A DNA stretch of 64,000 nucleotides from contig JAZGTH010000103.1 of assembly GCA_036877525.1 (NCBI GenBank), positions 2,375,001 to 2,439,000 on the forward strand. Reading direction: 5' to 3'. The stretch is from Chromobotia macracanthus (Eukaryota; Chordata; Actinopteri; Cypriniformes; Botiidae). The translations under genes were made by a program, and so were the position numbers. Below the pieces are notes generated by a model, which saw nothing but the letters and a program-made list of their open reading frames with translations, had not been told where the DNA came from and made no database searches. Positions 18,331 to 31,013 of the stretch are shown here, piece after piece. Within the stretch, counting starts at the first letter, position 1; every line of letters starts with the position of its first letter.

Positions 18331-21300
18331 ATTAGTGAAGGGTCAGATGTAGTCCTTCAGAAGTGATACAGTGATCAGTATCACTGATCAACACCATCAC
18401 CAGCTGTTTACACACTGTCATACACAACATGATCATGAGAGCAGTGAGAAGTGTTACGTTGAACCCTCACTGACAGAGATTAAATAGGAAAATAAGGTTT
18501 TCTAGTTCTGTTGAACCCTTTAGGCAGGGTTATATTTCAGTTAACAGTGTGTGTGAGGCAGGAAATCTTTCGTGTGAACGTCATTATGTGATTTCAGCAC
18601 CCTGGACAGCAGCCAAACACAAGCAGTAAGTGTGAGAGATTCTCCCGCTGCTCTGCTCTGATTGGTCAGAGATTAAACAACTCTGTGACTTACACATTCT
18701 GCCAGAAAACAGTGACAAACACTGAACTGGGTCTCTGTGTACCTCTGTGTCCATGTGACTGAATCCCACACAGACAGACTGAACACTGGACTGGCCAGCA
18801 CAGAATTACCTCTGTGACATGCTGTTCATAACCATAAAAAATCAGTCTGACTTTGCCAAAACACACAAAAATCACACTTACAGTAATGCGCTTACAATGA
18901 GACAAGGGACTGTACATGTTTTTATTTTAAATACACAAATACAAACATTAAAACACACAAAATAGCCACAAAACATAACATGTTTATTAACATCCAGCTA
19001 CTTCCTGTCACGACCAGATAAAACTGATAACACCTGCCAATAAAAATTTAAATAGACAAGCTTACGGCTCAGATAACACATTTTATTACTGAGGAGTTAT
19101 TATAAATGACAACAAAACACAAATAACAAAAACATTTTTTAATTGTTGCCTGTGAAAAGCGTCATGATTCTGCAGTTAAACCCTTAAAATGTCCGTTGAC
19201 ACTGTATTATGATTTGTATTTGTTTTCACTGTGAGATGAGCTGAAATTATTTTCTGTTTTAATACCCAGAATGTTCTTTTAGAAAACGGTTCTCGTGGGC
19301 AACATTAATGAGTTGTTTGTCCTAATTTCCTCACTTCATATCCAACACATTTACATAATGAAGCTTTAGAATTAGCCCAGAATTCAGTTCAGAGAGATTC
19401 ATTTCTTAATTACGCACATAATCATCAGCTGTCCTCTTGTTAGTTCTTATTAACAGTTCTTATAGTTTGTGCTTGTTTCATAATTGACTGCAGTGACTAA
19501 AATAAAAAATGTAATTGTGCATTTACAAAGCAGCTTGTAATGACTCACACAGCAGCGTCCAGAATATGAGTGTGGATTTGAGTTTTGGTTTCACTGCTGA
19601 CAGATCTGTTGTCTTGCTCAAGGCTGCACATTAAAAGAAAGAAAAGTAAATGTAATATATGAGCATAAAAGCATTTTTGACACTGCGGTGTGATTGCACG
19701 ACACTCGACTCTCTCTCGTGTCTCATCTCTTTTGTCCTCCAGACATCTTTGGAGTGGTTTTAAATGCTTGCTGTTCCATAATCAGACGACAAAAAACAGA
19801 ACACTGACATCTGACTTCTGGAAGGAAATCAGACCCATTGAGACACAGAGGAAAAGAGAGTTTTGAATTTAGGATGTGTTTAAAAGTGGGTGCATGTGTG
19901 CTGGTGTAAGAAGATGGCTTATGTTAGTTAGCAGCAGACAGTGCTGCTGGAAGAAAGTTCTGAATTAAATATGAGGAGAAACTTCATGTGGAGAAGTTTC
20001 TGCTGGACGTGCAGCTGTCTGGAAGACTCTCGACTGTCCCACTTTTAATGTACTGTTACCTGTTTTAGATTGAATTGATTCTGTTTGTGACAGATGCAGG
20101 AAAGTTGTAGATTTGTGCAAGAGCACAGGTTAGAGGTTAACAGTAAAATGCGTGAAATTATTTCAGCATTATTTGCTCATATTCTATGTAGCTGTTACAA
20201 AACAACTTGGCAGCTTCACTTTTACTAACTTGTAAATCGCACATGCTAACGTGCTAAAGGTTGCACAACAGTGACTGGTGGGATCAATGGACGTGTGTTG
20301 CATTGTAGTTACATGAGCGCAATACATGCAGGATTAATCAGTTATTCTGACCAATGCAGTCATGCAGGTGTTAAATGTTCATAAAGAAATAGTGATTACT
20401 GTTTAATGTACACTATATACTGCCATACTGATAAGATTAGTATAGTATAATGCTAAAAATATCTAACAGTGTCTCCAGTAACTCTTTTTCTTACATAATA
20501 CACAGTTTTTGTAAGAGCACTATCGGCCTCTAGTGGTTTGGAGTACAACACTGTATACCTGCTGAGTGTAGTTGCTTGAATTTGTTTTCAAAAATTATTC
20601 TTATGACTGATTTTGCCATTTTGTAACTTTAATCGTACTCAATTTAACTTAACTGACCTCTGCATGTGTATTTTAAGAGAAAGGTTTTTGTAAGTATGAA
20701 TGAGAGTTGCCTGGTAAAGGTAACAGGTACACAGAGTAAACTTTATTATCGCCTCTTGTGTTGAAGATTTAATAAAGTCATCGGGGACTCCTGCAGCTCA
20801 GCTCTGCACAATGAGCGAGCGAGACTCCCTCTCTCTCTCTCTCTTCTTCTTCTTTTGTGGTCTGTGCTGAGAGCAGATATTGGCTTTCAGCTTCCCTGTG
20901 GTGTGTGGCGCTCCTGAAGGCTCTGTCGCTCTGGATCTCCTCATGTTCTCCAGCCTGTGCTCTCACGCTCTGCTAATGAACTCCCATGACATACAAATAC
21001 ACAACAAAATAACAGCTGAGGGAGGAAGATCGTTGCCCCTCTTAAAGCAGAGAGCTTAGAGACTCTGGCCTGACCGTTAAGCTCTGTGTGTTTTTAGAAC
21101 AGCAGATCTACAGTTCAACCTGACTGTAGTTTTACGTAATGAAAAATCAGAACGGGAGAATCTATGATGAATAATATTTGGATAGTTGGCTGAGCCTGAT
21201 GCTTAGCCCCTCTGGATGGGTTAACCTGAGTTTGTGTAACTTCAGCTTTCATAACTTAGTATTTAACTTAGTATTAAACCCTCATTATGAGCGATAATAT

Positions 21301-23412
21301 TAATCTTGTTGTGGTGATGTGCAAGACTTTAATCACATAAAAAAAACACCATAGCAAAATACCTTGACAACCACCCTCAACACCCTAACATTATAGAAAT
21401 GATGTTTGACCTGCAAGCAAAGCGCTTTTCTTAAAAAATGTATAACGTAGTTGTTTTTTGGCAATCGCTGGTGTCCTACTCAATAAATACTAACAGTAAA
21501 GACATTTTAAGCATTCTGGTGGACAGGATGAACAGAGCTGGATTTGTGTACAGGTGGGCGGAGCCTAAGGATTTGCTGATATATGAATAGTAATGCTAAT
21601 CAAGGGAAAGCCGAGAGCTCAGAACAGGTAAAGAGAAGCCAGCTGAAAAGGAGATTGTCCATTTTGACCCACAGACATAGTATAGTAAGAGATTAGGGTC
21701 AGCTTTCTTCACCACACAGTCTATATATGTAACTGCTGCTCATGAGGTCTGTGTTTAGCTTAGCAAGTTTAGATTAAGCCTTAGACAAAACTATCATCTT
21801 AGTGCTGATTTATGCTTCAAATGAAGGTCAGGTTATTTATCCAGTTTATGAGACAACCGGTTTATATGACAGAGCGACTCTTCCCTTTATTCACTCATGA
21901 GGATGATCACAAACAGAGAAAGAGGACTCATGACACACATAATGTGTCACGCTCTTTATTTGTTGCATTAGTGATAAAAAGTTCTTGTCTTTAATATTTC
22001 CTAGACAAAACTATCATCTGTCAGTGTCTCATCAGAATAGCTCTTTCTGGTTAAAAGACCCGCCGCAGTTCCTCGAACTCTGGTAAGAGTGATGGGTTAC
22101 CAATATAATCTGCTGGTTAACCTTGTTCCACTCGCACTGTACTCCACTCGAGTATTTTTAACTGGTGTTTGCAGTGTGCATGAGGAAATAACACCAAGTC
22201 ATTATAGCCAAAGTAAACTCCTAATTCATCCAATTATCTAATGAAGTATAAATAATGACACGACCTGGTTTGAATCGAAATAGCCTGAAGACTGTTTAAC
22301 TGGGTACATTAATTTAAACACGGCCACTAGGGGTGCTGTGACCTCTTTGTGTCACTATAAGAGCTGTTACTAGAACAGTTAACAAGACCAAACATACAGC
22401 AGATCTACACCTCTGATGTGCAGTCACTGAGGCCAGTGTAGACTACAGTTAAATAAAGTGAACTACATTAACACAGCCGTGTACACTGTTACATGTAGTA
22501 TATTAATATTAAAAGAGGGCATCACGTTTAACTATGTATGAAATAAAACCTTTTGAATTGTGTGCGTGAAGCAACCTGCATGCGTTTGTGATGTTCTGCT
22601 ATTAAGTGCTGAGAACTCATTTTAACAAAGGTTTGTGTTTTGAAAGGTAGTGCACATGCAAGTTAATTTTCAAAGATCTACTTGTAGACATTATAACATT
22701 TCCACTGACGCATTGTGAGCAAATGCACGCAAATGTTTTCACTTAACTTTCACAGGAACAAGTGTGGATCTTGATTGTGGGATTGAAGCGGCACTCTAGT
22801 GTTGTGAATCAGGTGGATTTCTGTAAGACTCACTCCATTTTTCAGAACCAATCTCAGCAAAATATAAACTGCTGACAGTACTGCTGGCCCCAGTTTCTTC
22901 TGTTAGCAAAAGATGAGGTGGAAATATGATGTTTCTGTAAGTTTGAACAACTAATTATCCCTCAGATAGTGAACGTCATGGAGCTGTTTCCACAGTGTGT
23001 GTGTTTAATGTCATTAAACACACAGAACTGTCATCAGAGCACGCTCCCATCTCAAGCCAAGCAAATGACCACAATCCTGTTTGTCAAAACCAGGGTGTAA
23101 TTTGAGGACTTCTCCTGGGGGGTGGAAGTAAAACACTGACATTTCTGAATCACATGACAATAAAATCACAGACTAGCATCTTAAATGAATCTCCTCTCCT
23201 CCCCACAGACAATAATTATCATTCCTGTGGGTCTATAGATGTGTGTGTGTGTTTGATTCAGCGCTGCAGCCGTCTGCTGGCTGTGGAAGCTGAACCGATC
23301 AATTCACTGTGAGGTGAGATGAACATACGGCTCATTACTGCTGAACTGAACGAGACAATCTTTTATTTATCCTGATTATAACTTTATAAATGTATTTAAA
23401 AAAAATAAATCT
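18331..23412. other. Intergenic, largely unique
   Basis: About 5 kb with no gene recognised. It contains one GGTTGCCAGGG-family relic at 21347-21391 and a short CT run at 20828-20850. Nothing else stands out. Confidence 0.55.
21347..21391 (-). repeat. GGTTGCCAGGG repeat, copy 2
   Basis: CACCATAGCAAAATACCTTG then ACAACCACCCTCAACACCCT, the reverse complement of the family. Confidence 0.55.
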
Positions 23413-23817
23413 GCTGAATGTTTAGTTTGTAAGAATTTCCATGAAGAAACAAAATGTTTAAAAAATGGTAATTCGAAAGGTTTAGGAAAGTTCAAAATGT
23501 TTAATTTTTTGGCACATTGTGTATTAACAAAATTAACATTGCATTAACGTTATGGCTTGGTTATGAGAACTTTATTCAAATGTTTTGAACTTTTAAAATG
23601 TTCTAAGAATTACTTAAGAATAGTGTTTTTGTTATAGATATATGATATAAATATATAAATATATATATGATATACACATATATATATGTATAATATGATG
23701 TATATAATGTTAAATAAGCGCTCTGCTACCGTTTCTGTAATAATGTTTTTGGATATCTTTGAGAGAGCTTTAAGAGAACATTAGCCAATGTTCTGAGAAT
23801 GTTCCCTGTTAGCTGGG
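23413..23817 (+). mobile_element. AACGTT-rich MITE, copy 7
   Basis: From GCTGAATGTTTAGTTTGTAA to CCCTGTTAGCTGGG. Lengthened by an internal AT microsatellite (ATATAT, about 23636-23700). Confidence 0.78.
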
Positions 23818-24583
23818 TTGTGATGTATACTGTACGCATGACATGCAGCTGGCATGCTGACTGCAGGCTAAATGCTCTTTAGATACGAGAGCTCGAGTTC
23901 TTTGTGACCTGAATCCCGAGAGGTCAGAACCGCACCACACCTAAAGCTGTTTGCATTGCAGATATCTGATAGCTCTAATCCAGCTCTGTTGATTTTTCCC
24001 TCTTCATAATTCTGCATGTACGCCTGTGAATAGAAACAGATGGATGGATTTGCACAGAGAGATGAAGGAAGAGACACATGCTTTACACAGACAGTAAATG
24101 ACTCTCTGTGGAACAGCTCTGTGTTTTCTTGCTGTGATAGGATAGTGGCAACCCTTCATATTATCCACTCCATGTTCTTTGACCTTCAGCTGCTTAGAGA
24201 ATGACTTTCACTGCCTTATTCCTGCTTAACTCTCATTTCTCCTGTTAGTGATGTTAATCGTGACACGAGTGGTTTAAAATCTCAGCATGAGCAGGTGTTC
24301 ATATAATCTCACGGGTGAGGCTGTACCTTCTGGTTTTATGTCTGGCTGGTTAAAAAGAGTCGAGAGGATGCATTTATTTTTCAGCAGCATTAACAAACAG
24401 AATATTTAAAATGACAAACAGGTTATCTGAACACTCAGACAGTCCCGCTCTTGTACATCACTGCTTGAGCTCATGTGATTATGTACAGTGTGTTTACAGA
24501 ATGTTTATATAATGTTTTTCAGCCGTTATTGTCTTATGTACTATAGGGTAGGAGTAAACCTGTGTTCAACTGCGTCCACCAAT

Positions 24584-24632
<49 letters not shown>
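24584..24632 (+). repeat. (GA)n microsatellite
   Basis: GAGAGA run with one AAAG interruption. Confidence 0.9.
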
Positions 24633-24931
24633 TGTGTTGTACTGCTGAATGGACTTTTACCTCTGAAGATATTTTGGACTTGTGTGTCTGTGTGTGTGTT
24701 TAAGCACATTTAAACCTTTGCAATACAATATAGTTTATTTCATACTTAATCTGTTGAATTAGTTTTTCTGTCTTTTTTAATGTATCTAATCTGTTTTTTA
24801 ATACTCTGAATATTTTAAACCCTCTGTATCAGCATGAATTGGTATTACATAATCTTTCAGTGATTCTGAAAACCTTTAATGCTAAAAGTCTGATGTGCTG
24901 CCAGATTTTACTCATCTCATTACATACTGAC

Positions 24932-24952
24932 CATCTCTCTCTCTCTCTCTCT

Positions 24953-25044
<92 letters not shown>
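24932..25044 (+). repeat. (CT)n microsatellite
   Basis: About 110 nt of CTCTCT with few interruptions, followed within 50 nt by a truncated MITE copy. Confidence 0.93.
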
Positions 25045-25048
<4 letters not shown>

Positions 25049-25089
25049 GTGCACCTGTCCTTACATTGGAACCTTTTGGTTACTTAATG

Positions 25090-25158
25090 GAATTTTTTCT
25101 TTTGTTACTCAATAGAAACGTTAGGGAAACGTTCTCACAACCCAACATTGTTAGCTGG
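25090..25158 (-). mobile_element. AACGTT-rich MITE, copy 8 (fragment)
   Basis: Only one end remains: AACGTTAGGGAAACGTTCTC to AACATTGTTAGCTGG. Confidence 0.65.
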
Positions 25159-25458
25159 CTCATGTAATATAATAACTCTGATGCATCATGTTGTCTTTGC
25201 TGCAGATAACGTCTGTCTGTTTAACAGCACTGATAACCTCACCACTGAATGCAGCTTCTTGTGTAATCATGTTTTTCTGACATTATGAGACGTGACTGCT
25301 CGCACTGTCCTGCAGTGGCTGTAAATTCTCATTCATTGCTTATCTAGATATAGTGGCACCAGTAAAGCTGCTCTATCAAACAGGACAGTTTACATTGTGT
25401 TAACAGTGAACGTTACGAGTGCTGCTCACCCATCCAGAACTGAGTGCTTTCTGATGTG

Positions 25459-25794
25459 TTACAATATGAGTTTGTGACAACATTTCCCTAACATTTCCAT
25501 TAAGTAAAAACTTTTAATGTTCTAGGAATGTTCAAAAATCCAGTTGATGTTGCATTAGCGTTATTGCTTGGTTGTAGAACGTTATTCAAATTTTCAGATG
25601 TTCCCATTATTCAAATTTTTTACATTTTTAACATTTAAAAATTTTCCACTTACTAGTTAAGAATAACGTTTTGATATATATGATATAAAACATTAAAGAA
25701 CATTCTTCAAACGTTACTGCAAGAATTTTTAATAACTGTGAGAGAACTTTTACAGAGTTTTAGCCAATGTTCTGAGAACGTTCCCTGTTAGCCG
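25459..25794 (+). mobile_element. AACGTT-rich MITE, copy 9
   Basis: Full-length, lies about 300 nt after copy 8. 5' end diverged; 3' end TCTGAGAACGTTCCCTGTTA is well kept. Confidence 0.75.
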
Positions 25795-26299
25795 TAGCAA
25801 ACAGCAGTAATCACTGAGTCTTCCTGTGTGCTGTGGGTCAGTAATTCAGACGCATGCGATGAATTGTCACTACACAGAACTGCACAGTGATTTTAGTGAC
25901 GTAATGAAACACAAGAAGGAGGAAAGATAAAGAAAACAAGAAACAAACGTAAATTTTGTTAATTGTTTCCACCTGCGACTGTTGCACCTCTCAGCAGCTG
26001 TTGCATTGCAGCAGGATGCAGCAGTTGCTCCTGACAGTATAAAGATATTGTGATCATAATATCACATAACACTGACTATAAAGTTCCTGCTCAGATCATC
26101 AGCCTGTCTCACTGTGTCCTGACTCAAGAGGTCTGTGAGGGGTGGAGTTTCAAGCATAGTGACAGCCAATCAGAAAAAGGGGTGGAGATATCTTACCCAG
26201 CAACAGCAAATTGTCCTTTCCCATTGCTCAGCTCTCAGGGGGCAACGTCCAGCCCGCAGGCTACAGCACACTGTGTGGTGTTTTGCATGACTTACAATA

Positions 26300-26510
26300 G
26301 CTTCAACAGACTGAGCAGAGTTAACACTGAGGCCTGCAGGTTCTGCAGTTGCCAAGATAAGGTTGCTGGTTTTGCCCCAGGTTGGGGTGAATCATAAATT
26401 GGAAAGTTTTGAAATCATAATCTTGCTCTGTCAACAGTAAACCCTTGAGTGAGACACGTTACCCCAGACTTTTCCAAAGGGACCGTTCATCCAATTGTGT
26501 TGTGTGTCAG
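26300..26510 (+). mobile_element. tRNA-type SINE relic
   Basis: AAGGTTGCTGGTTTTGCCCC resembles the B-box region of tRNA-derived fish SINEs. ACCCTTGAGTGAGACACGTT and a CCAAAGGGACCG segment match the usual body of such elements. Confidence 0.5.
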
Positions 26511-26577
26511 TTTAGTTGAAAATAGTGAGATGAGTGGAAGATTCCTCATAAGACCTGATGCAAGTTTCAGATGTTCA

Positions 26578-26665
26578 TTCTGTCTGTCTGTCTGTCTGTC
26601 TGTCTGTATAACTGTCTTTCTTTCTGTCTGTCTGTCTTGCTTTCTTTCTGTCTGTATGACTGTCT
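26578..26665 (+). repeat. (TCTG)n microsatellite
   Basis: CTGTCTGTCTGT tetranucleotide repeat with TTTC interruptions. Confidence 0.9.
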
Positions 26666-27329
26666 TTCATTAGCTGGGTATACAGTCAGTTGGTCATTAT
26701 CACCAAAAAACAAAACAACACCCAAATAAAACCATTAAGCTGAAAAGACCCCTCGTGACGGCACATTATCCCTTCAAAAACACGTGAGGTATATAAGGCC
26801 GCTGTCTTCAGTGGCTGTCATGTTTACAGTGTAAACAGTAAGTCCGTTTTTAAGGAGTCAGTGGAATGAATAGATGTTAAACAGACTCTATTGGCTGAGG
26901 GTGTGTGTGCTGGTCCCTCCCTCGAACCCAAACAGAAACATGCTTTAGATATTAATAGACTCGCTAAGCATTTCACTCAACAGGAAGTGGTTGCCGATGC
27001 TGAAATTAGACAAAGACTACGAGTGTACGAGTGCAGGTGCTGGATTAAGCAGCACAGATGAGATCTTTCTGTTTGGCTTGTGATAACAAGTGGCAGAGCA
27101 GAACATCAGATTGGTGCCTTGCAGACATATGTGTGTGTGTGTGTTAGTCTGGCAGCTGGAGGCAAGAAAAGGAGATGTGAGATATCTGTGTGTGTGTGTG
27201 TGGTTACATTTTGTGGTAAAGTTTAACAGTTGTGAAACGGGAAGTGAAAACTCTTTAGATTGTGTCATGGTTAAGTTAACCGTGACAGTGACCCTCTTTG
27301 AAAGTTCAACATGAGGTTCAGATAACCTG

Positions 27330-27510
27330 ATCTGTAAACACACACAGGAGTTACATTCATGCATTTGACTGATTCGGCTATCCAAAGTAACTTGCATTTG
27401 AGGTACATGTAAGAATTCATTATTTTGCCCTGGAAAATAAACCCGTGACCTGAGGATTCGAACCTGCAATATTTTGAATCAGACCGTGATGATACTAAAC
27501 AACCACGTAG
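27330..27510 (-). mobile_element. tRNA-type SINE relic, reverse
   Basis: CTATCCAAAGTAACTTGCAT and GGATTCGAACC (reverse complement of a tRNA B box) with CCCGTGACC between. This pattern is typical of an abundant cyprinid short repeat. Confidence 0.5.
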
Positions 27511-28179
27511 GCCAATGTTTGTTAGGTGAAATGAAATGGCTTCATTGCCATGTTGACATTTCCTGTTCAAACAGGAAGTTTTTGCCATAAACTGTGATTT
27601 GTAACTTGGTATCCAGGTGCAGGTGGAATTGGGGTATGGGCTTTCTCACGCTAGAGAGGATTTGATTGGACAAAACAGAAAGACAGACAGACACAAAGAC
27701 ATACAAACATCCTGCAGCATAATCAGTAAATTTCCATGGCAACAGTGGAAGATGACCTCAGGTGACCCTGCACATTGTCCTGAAGATGTTGATACCATCA
27801 CTGGCTGGTGTCTCATCTCCATCTGCTTTCATCTCCTCACCATCAGAGCTTTTAAAATAAACAGTGTGTCTTGTTTTTGAGGAGCGTGACATCTTGGCCG
27901 AGCAGCTCTCAGTTCCTCTGTGTTTGTGTTTGTGCAGCTGTGGTGGACACATCTGACGTCACTCGGCTGTGTGAGGGAGGCAGACGAGCATTCAGAGGAG
28001 AAACGCTGCTGAATATGAGCAGTGGATTAAACGCTGGCTGACATACTGAGAGACGAGCTGCCAGATGAGGGGGTGAGACTCGCTTCATTGTATTTGTAGC
28101 AGCCCCTTGACGTCAGGAAGCGAGGAGCGGAGAGTTTCTGACAAGTACATTAAATGTATTCACACAATCTTGAGGTAAA

Positions 28180-28600
28180 AACAACAGCTGAAAATCAAAA
28201 ATGGAAAATCTGTCATTGTTTATTCTGTTTACGTTGTGTCTTTACAACAGTAAGATCCATAAGAGTAAGCCAATGACAGTCACACCTCCTTCAAAAGTGC
28301 ATGGAAATATGCAAATACATTTTATAGGCAAATCGGACATCCTATCATTGCATTCGGACCAAATGCACTGATTGGACAAACACTTTATGGTCCCCAGAAG
28401 ATACTTACATAAATAAATATATTTACAGCACTTTACTCAGTGATTGCTATCAGGATGAGAAGAGACATTCAGCCAGCATAACAAGAAATGTTTCCTGAAA
28501 AAGATTTAATCGAAAATGGAAAATCAGTCATTGTTTATTCTGTTTACATTGTCTTTACAACAGTAAGATCCATAAAGGTAAACCAATGACAGTCAGAGGG
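28180..28600 (+). repeat. Local duplicated repeat family C (two copies)
   Basis: AATGGAAAATCTGTCATTGT with following TTACAACAGTAAGATCCATA at about 28198-28280 is repeated with few changes at about 28510-28590. The first copy continues into CACCTCCTTCAAAAGTGCAT and CATTCGGACCAAATGCACTG. Confidence 0.75.
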
Positions 28601-29159
28601 ATTAGTTACATTATCCAGGAAACAGGAAAATCTATACAATCATCCCTCTTCCAGATGGTACATTGTTTGTGAATGTGCGTATGTGAGTATTTGCTTTTTT
28701 GTTGAATAATTAGGTCGAATTATGTCGATAAGTGTCCTTCTACATTGTGTTGTGGCTGCATGTGGTGCATTGTGGGTAGTGGAGCAGCATCGTGTGCCAA
28801 AGGGATTCAAAGCACACTGATGGAAACAGGAAGTGAATTATCTCTCTTCTCACACAGACAGATGTCTCTCCTCTTCATCAGCCCGTCTCTGGAAGTTTCA
28901 TGTCCGGTACGTAACGATTGTCCATCTCTGATTCTCTCCTCTTTATTCTGACTCTTATTTTGGACAAACCGCAAGGTCTGTCAGCATTGTCTGCTTCTGC
29001 TCTGTTATCTGCCCACAGCCGTAATGAGAGCCAGAGGAATTTCTAATGCACAAAGACTCACTTCAGGGTCGTGGATGTTAACAAGAGACAAAGTTTTAAT
29101 CAGTTCTGATCATAGACAAAAGCAGCCCTGCACTCTGTCCTCAAACCCAAATGAGCAAA

Positions 29160-29235
29160 ACTTTTAATGATGGGCTGGATTTGACAGGGTTTGTGGTTCT
29201 AATGATGGGCTGGATTTGACAGGGTTTGTGGATTT
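29160..29235 (+). repeat. Two-copy tandem duplication
   Basis: ATGATGGGCTGGATTTGACA with GGGTTTGTGG occurs twice, about 38 bp apart. Confidence 0.85.
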
Positions 29236-29469
29236 ATGGGTGGCATAAGTTTCACTTGCCCTGAATCTCATTTATGAAGTTTAGAAAGATTTCAATAGAG
29301 TAAAATAATAACATTAAAACTTCATGTTAACATGCACTACATGCACTAATTAAAGTATTATATGAGGCATCTGCCTGGTTACACAGATGCAGAAATAAAC
29401 ACTAATGACAATTCAGCGTGCAGTATGGTTAAATGTGTTTAAATCAGTCAGACATTATGAATTTTGAAA

Positions 29470-29700
29470 TAATTTAAAGGCAGGGTAGGCCATTTCAGAG
29501 AGACTAGCATAAGATCCCGCCCTCCCTTCAGAGAGCTCTCCAATGCCACACCTCCTTCAATAGTGCACAGAGGTGTGCAAATGCATAGTTTCACAGGCAA
29601 GTCGGATATCCTATTATGCATTCGGACCAAATGCAATGATTGGATGAACATTTTACAGTCCACAGAAGATAAATATTTATATAAATATATTTAGATCACT
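29470..29700 (+). repeat. Repeat family C, third copy
   Basis: CACACCTCCTTCAATAGTGC and CATTCGGACCAAATGCAATG match the 28180 copy. The 5' part begins AAAGGCAGGGTAGGCCATTT, possibly the element end. Confidence 0.65.
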
Positions 29701-30053
29701 CACAGGTGACAACCATGTATCACATTTGTAGTTGTAGATTTAACATTATCAGCAGACTCTGACTCTGTCCTGCCAGTGTGTGAAGAACAGATGTGGACTT
29801 CAGAGGAAATATTTACTGATCTGAGGATGAAACAAGAGATTTGATGACATGCTTTATTGGATTATTATCCTTCTGTCATGACTCAAGCATTAAATGATGC
29901 AGCAGCCCCAGCAGCATCACGGAGATGATTATCCGGAGATGTGTGGGTGCTGTTATTCCTCAGGGAGGAATAACAGCTATAAATAGCTGCAGGATTACAT
30001 AACATTCCTGTCTGTGGTGAATCAATGGAGGATCTCCTGACAGTAAACCAGGT

Positions 30054-30389
30054 CCCAGCTTACAGGGAACGTTCTCAGAATGTTGGCTAATGTTCTGTAA
30101 AAGTCCTCTCAAAGTTATCCAAAACCTTCGTGCAGTAACGTTAGTAGAGTGTTTTTTAACATTATATATCAAAATGTTATTTTTAAGTTGTTAGTGGAAC
30201 GTTTTAAAAACATTACAGAATTTAAAAAATGTTTGACTATATCTTATAACCAAGCCATAATGCATAATGCATAAGGCTTCTAAAATTTTTTTGAATGTCT
30301 TATAACTTTCAAAATAAATTTTTTAGTGTTTTTGTAACTTAATGGAAACATTAGGGAAATGTTCTTACAACCCAAAATTGTTGCCTGGG
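30054..30389 (-). mobile_element. AACGTT-rich MITE, copy 10
   Basis: CCCAGCTTACAGGGAACGTT to AATTGTTGCCTGGG, full length, reverse orientation. Confidence 0.8.
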
Positions 30390-30944
30390 GTTGCGTGTGA
30401 AACACAAAGGCTGGTATTGACTGTGTATTGAGGGTGACAGTGCATTTGACATAAGAAGCAGTGTAATATGAAAATACCTCTGAGTTCTGTTTCATTGATT
30501 TGATAAAGAAAGTGATGAAATGCACTTAATGAACCCATAAACTCAGTTCTGAAAATAAAAACAACACAAGTTTGAGTCAGATGTTGTTTTGACAGCTTAT
30601 CTCACATCTGGGTATCAGAGCACACAACATCCCATCCACAGTTCCACTTTATCTGTGTAAACATTGTTTTCAACTGATCTTACTCTGTTTAATAGACAAG
30701 ACTTCAGTATAAATACACTCAGATGTGTGACCCATATGACTGATGTTCTGAAGGGAAGCAGACTGTAGTCTTCAATTCTCTGATGTTGTACTGTGGAAAG
30801 TCTATGATAATCTTATATTTATTTCATATGAGTTGCTCACACTCTTTGAGCTATTGTTTATCACCATGGTAATCTCATGAATCCACCATCATTCTTTCCC
30901 TGTTCATGTATTTCCATTAATTAGTCAGACTAAGTGTCTGTGTT

Positions 30945-31013
30945 TAAAAGAATAGTTCATCCAAAAACTTTAAACTCTCATTATTTACTCACTGTGACAT
31001 GAGCTGTTTCCTC
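30945..31013 (+). mobile_element. Fragment of GTTCACCCAAAAATGAAA-type element
   Basis: AAAAGAATAGTTCATCCAAA followed by ACTCTCATTATTTACTCACT, one end of a very common cyprinid MITE. Confidence 0.6.

Noticed and set aside
20522..20542. Possible minus-strand CTCF motif around CCTCTAGTGG
   Set aside because: Two core mismatches in the reverse complement.
22324..22338. Possible CTCF motif CCACTAGGGGTGCTG
   Set aside because: The first ten bases fit, but the GGC core is disrupted; too weak to list as a site.
26050..26397. 115-codon plus-strand open frame
   Set aside because: Overlaps a tRNA-type SINE relic and shows no known domain.
27445..27470. tRNA gene suggested by a GGTTCGAATCC-like B box
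   Set aside because: No matching A box or cloverleaf at the right distance; best explained as a SINE relic.
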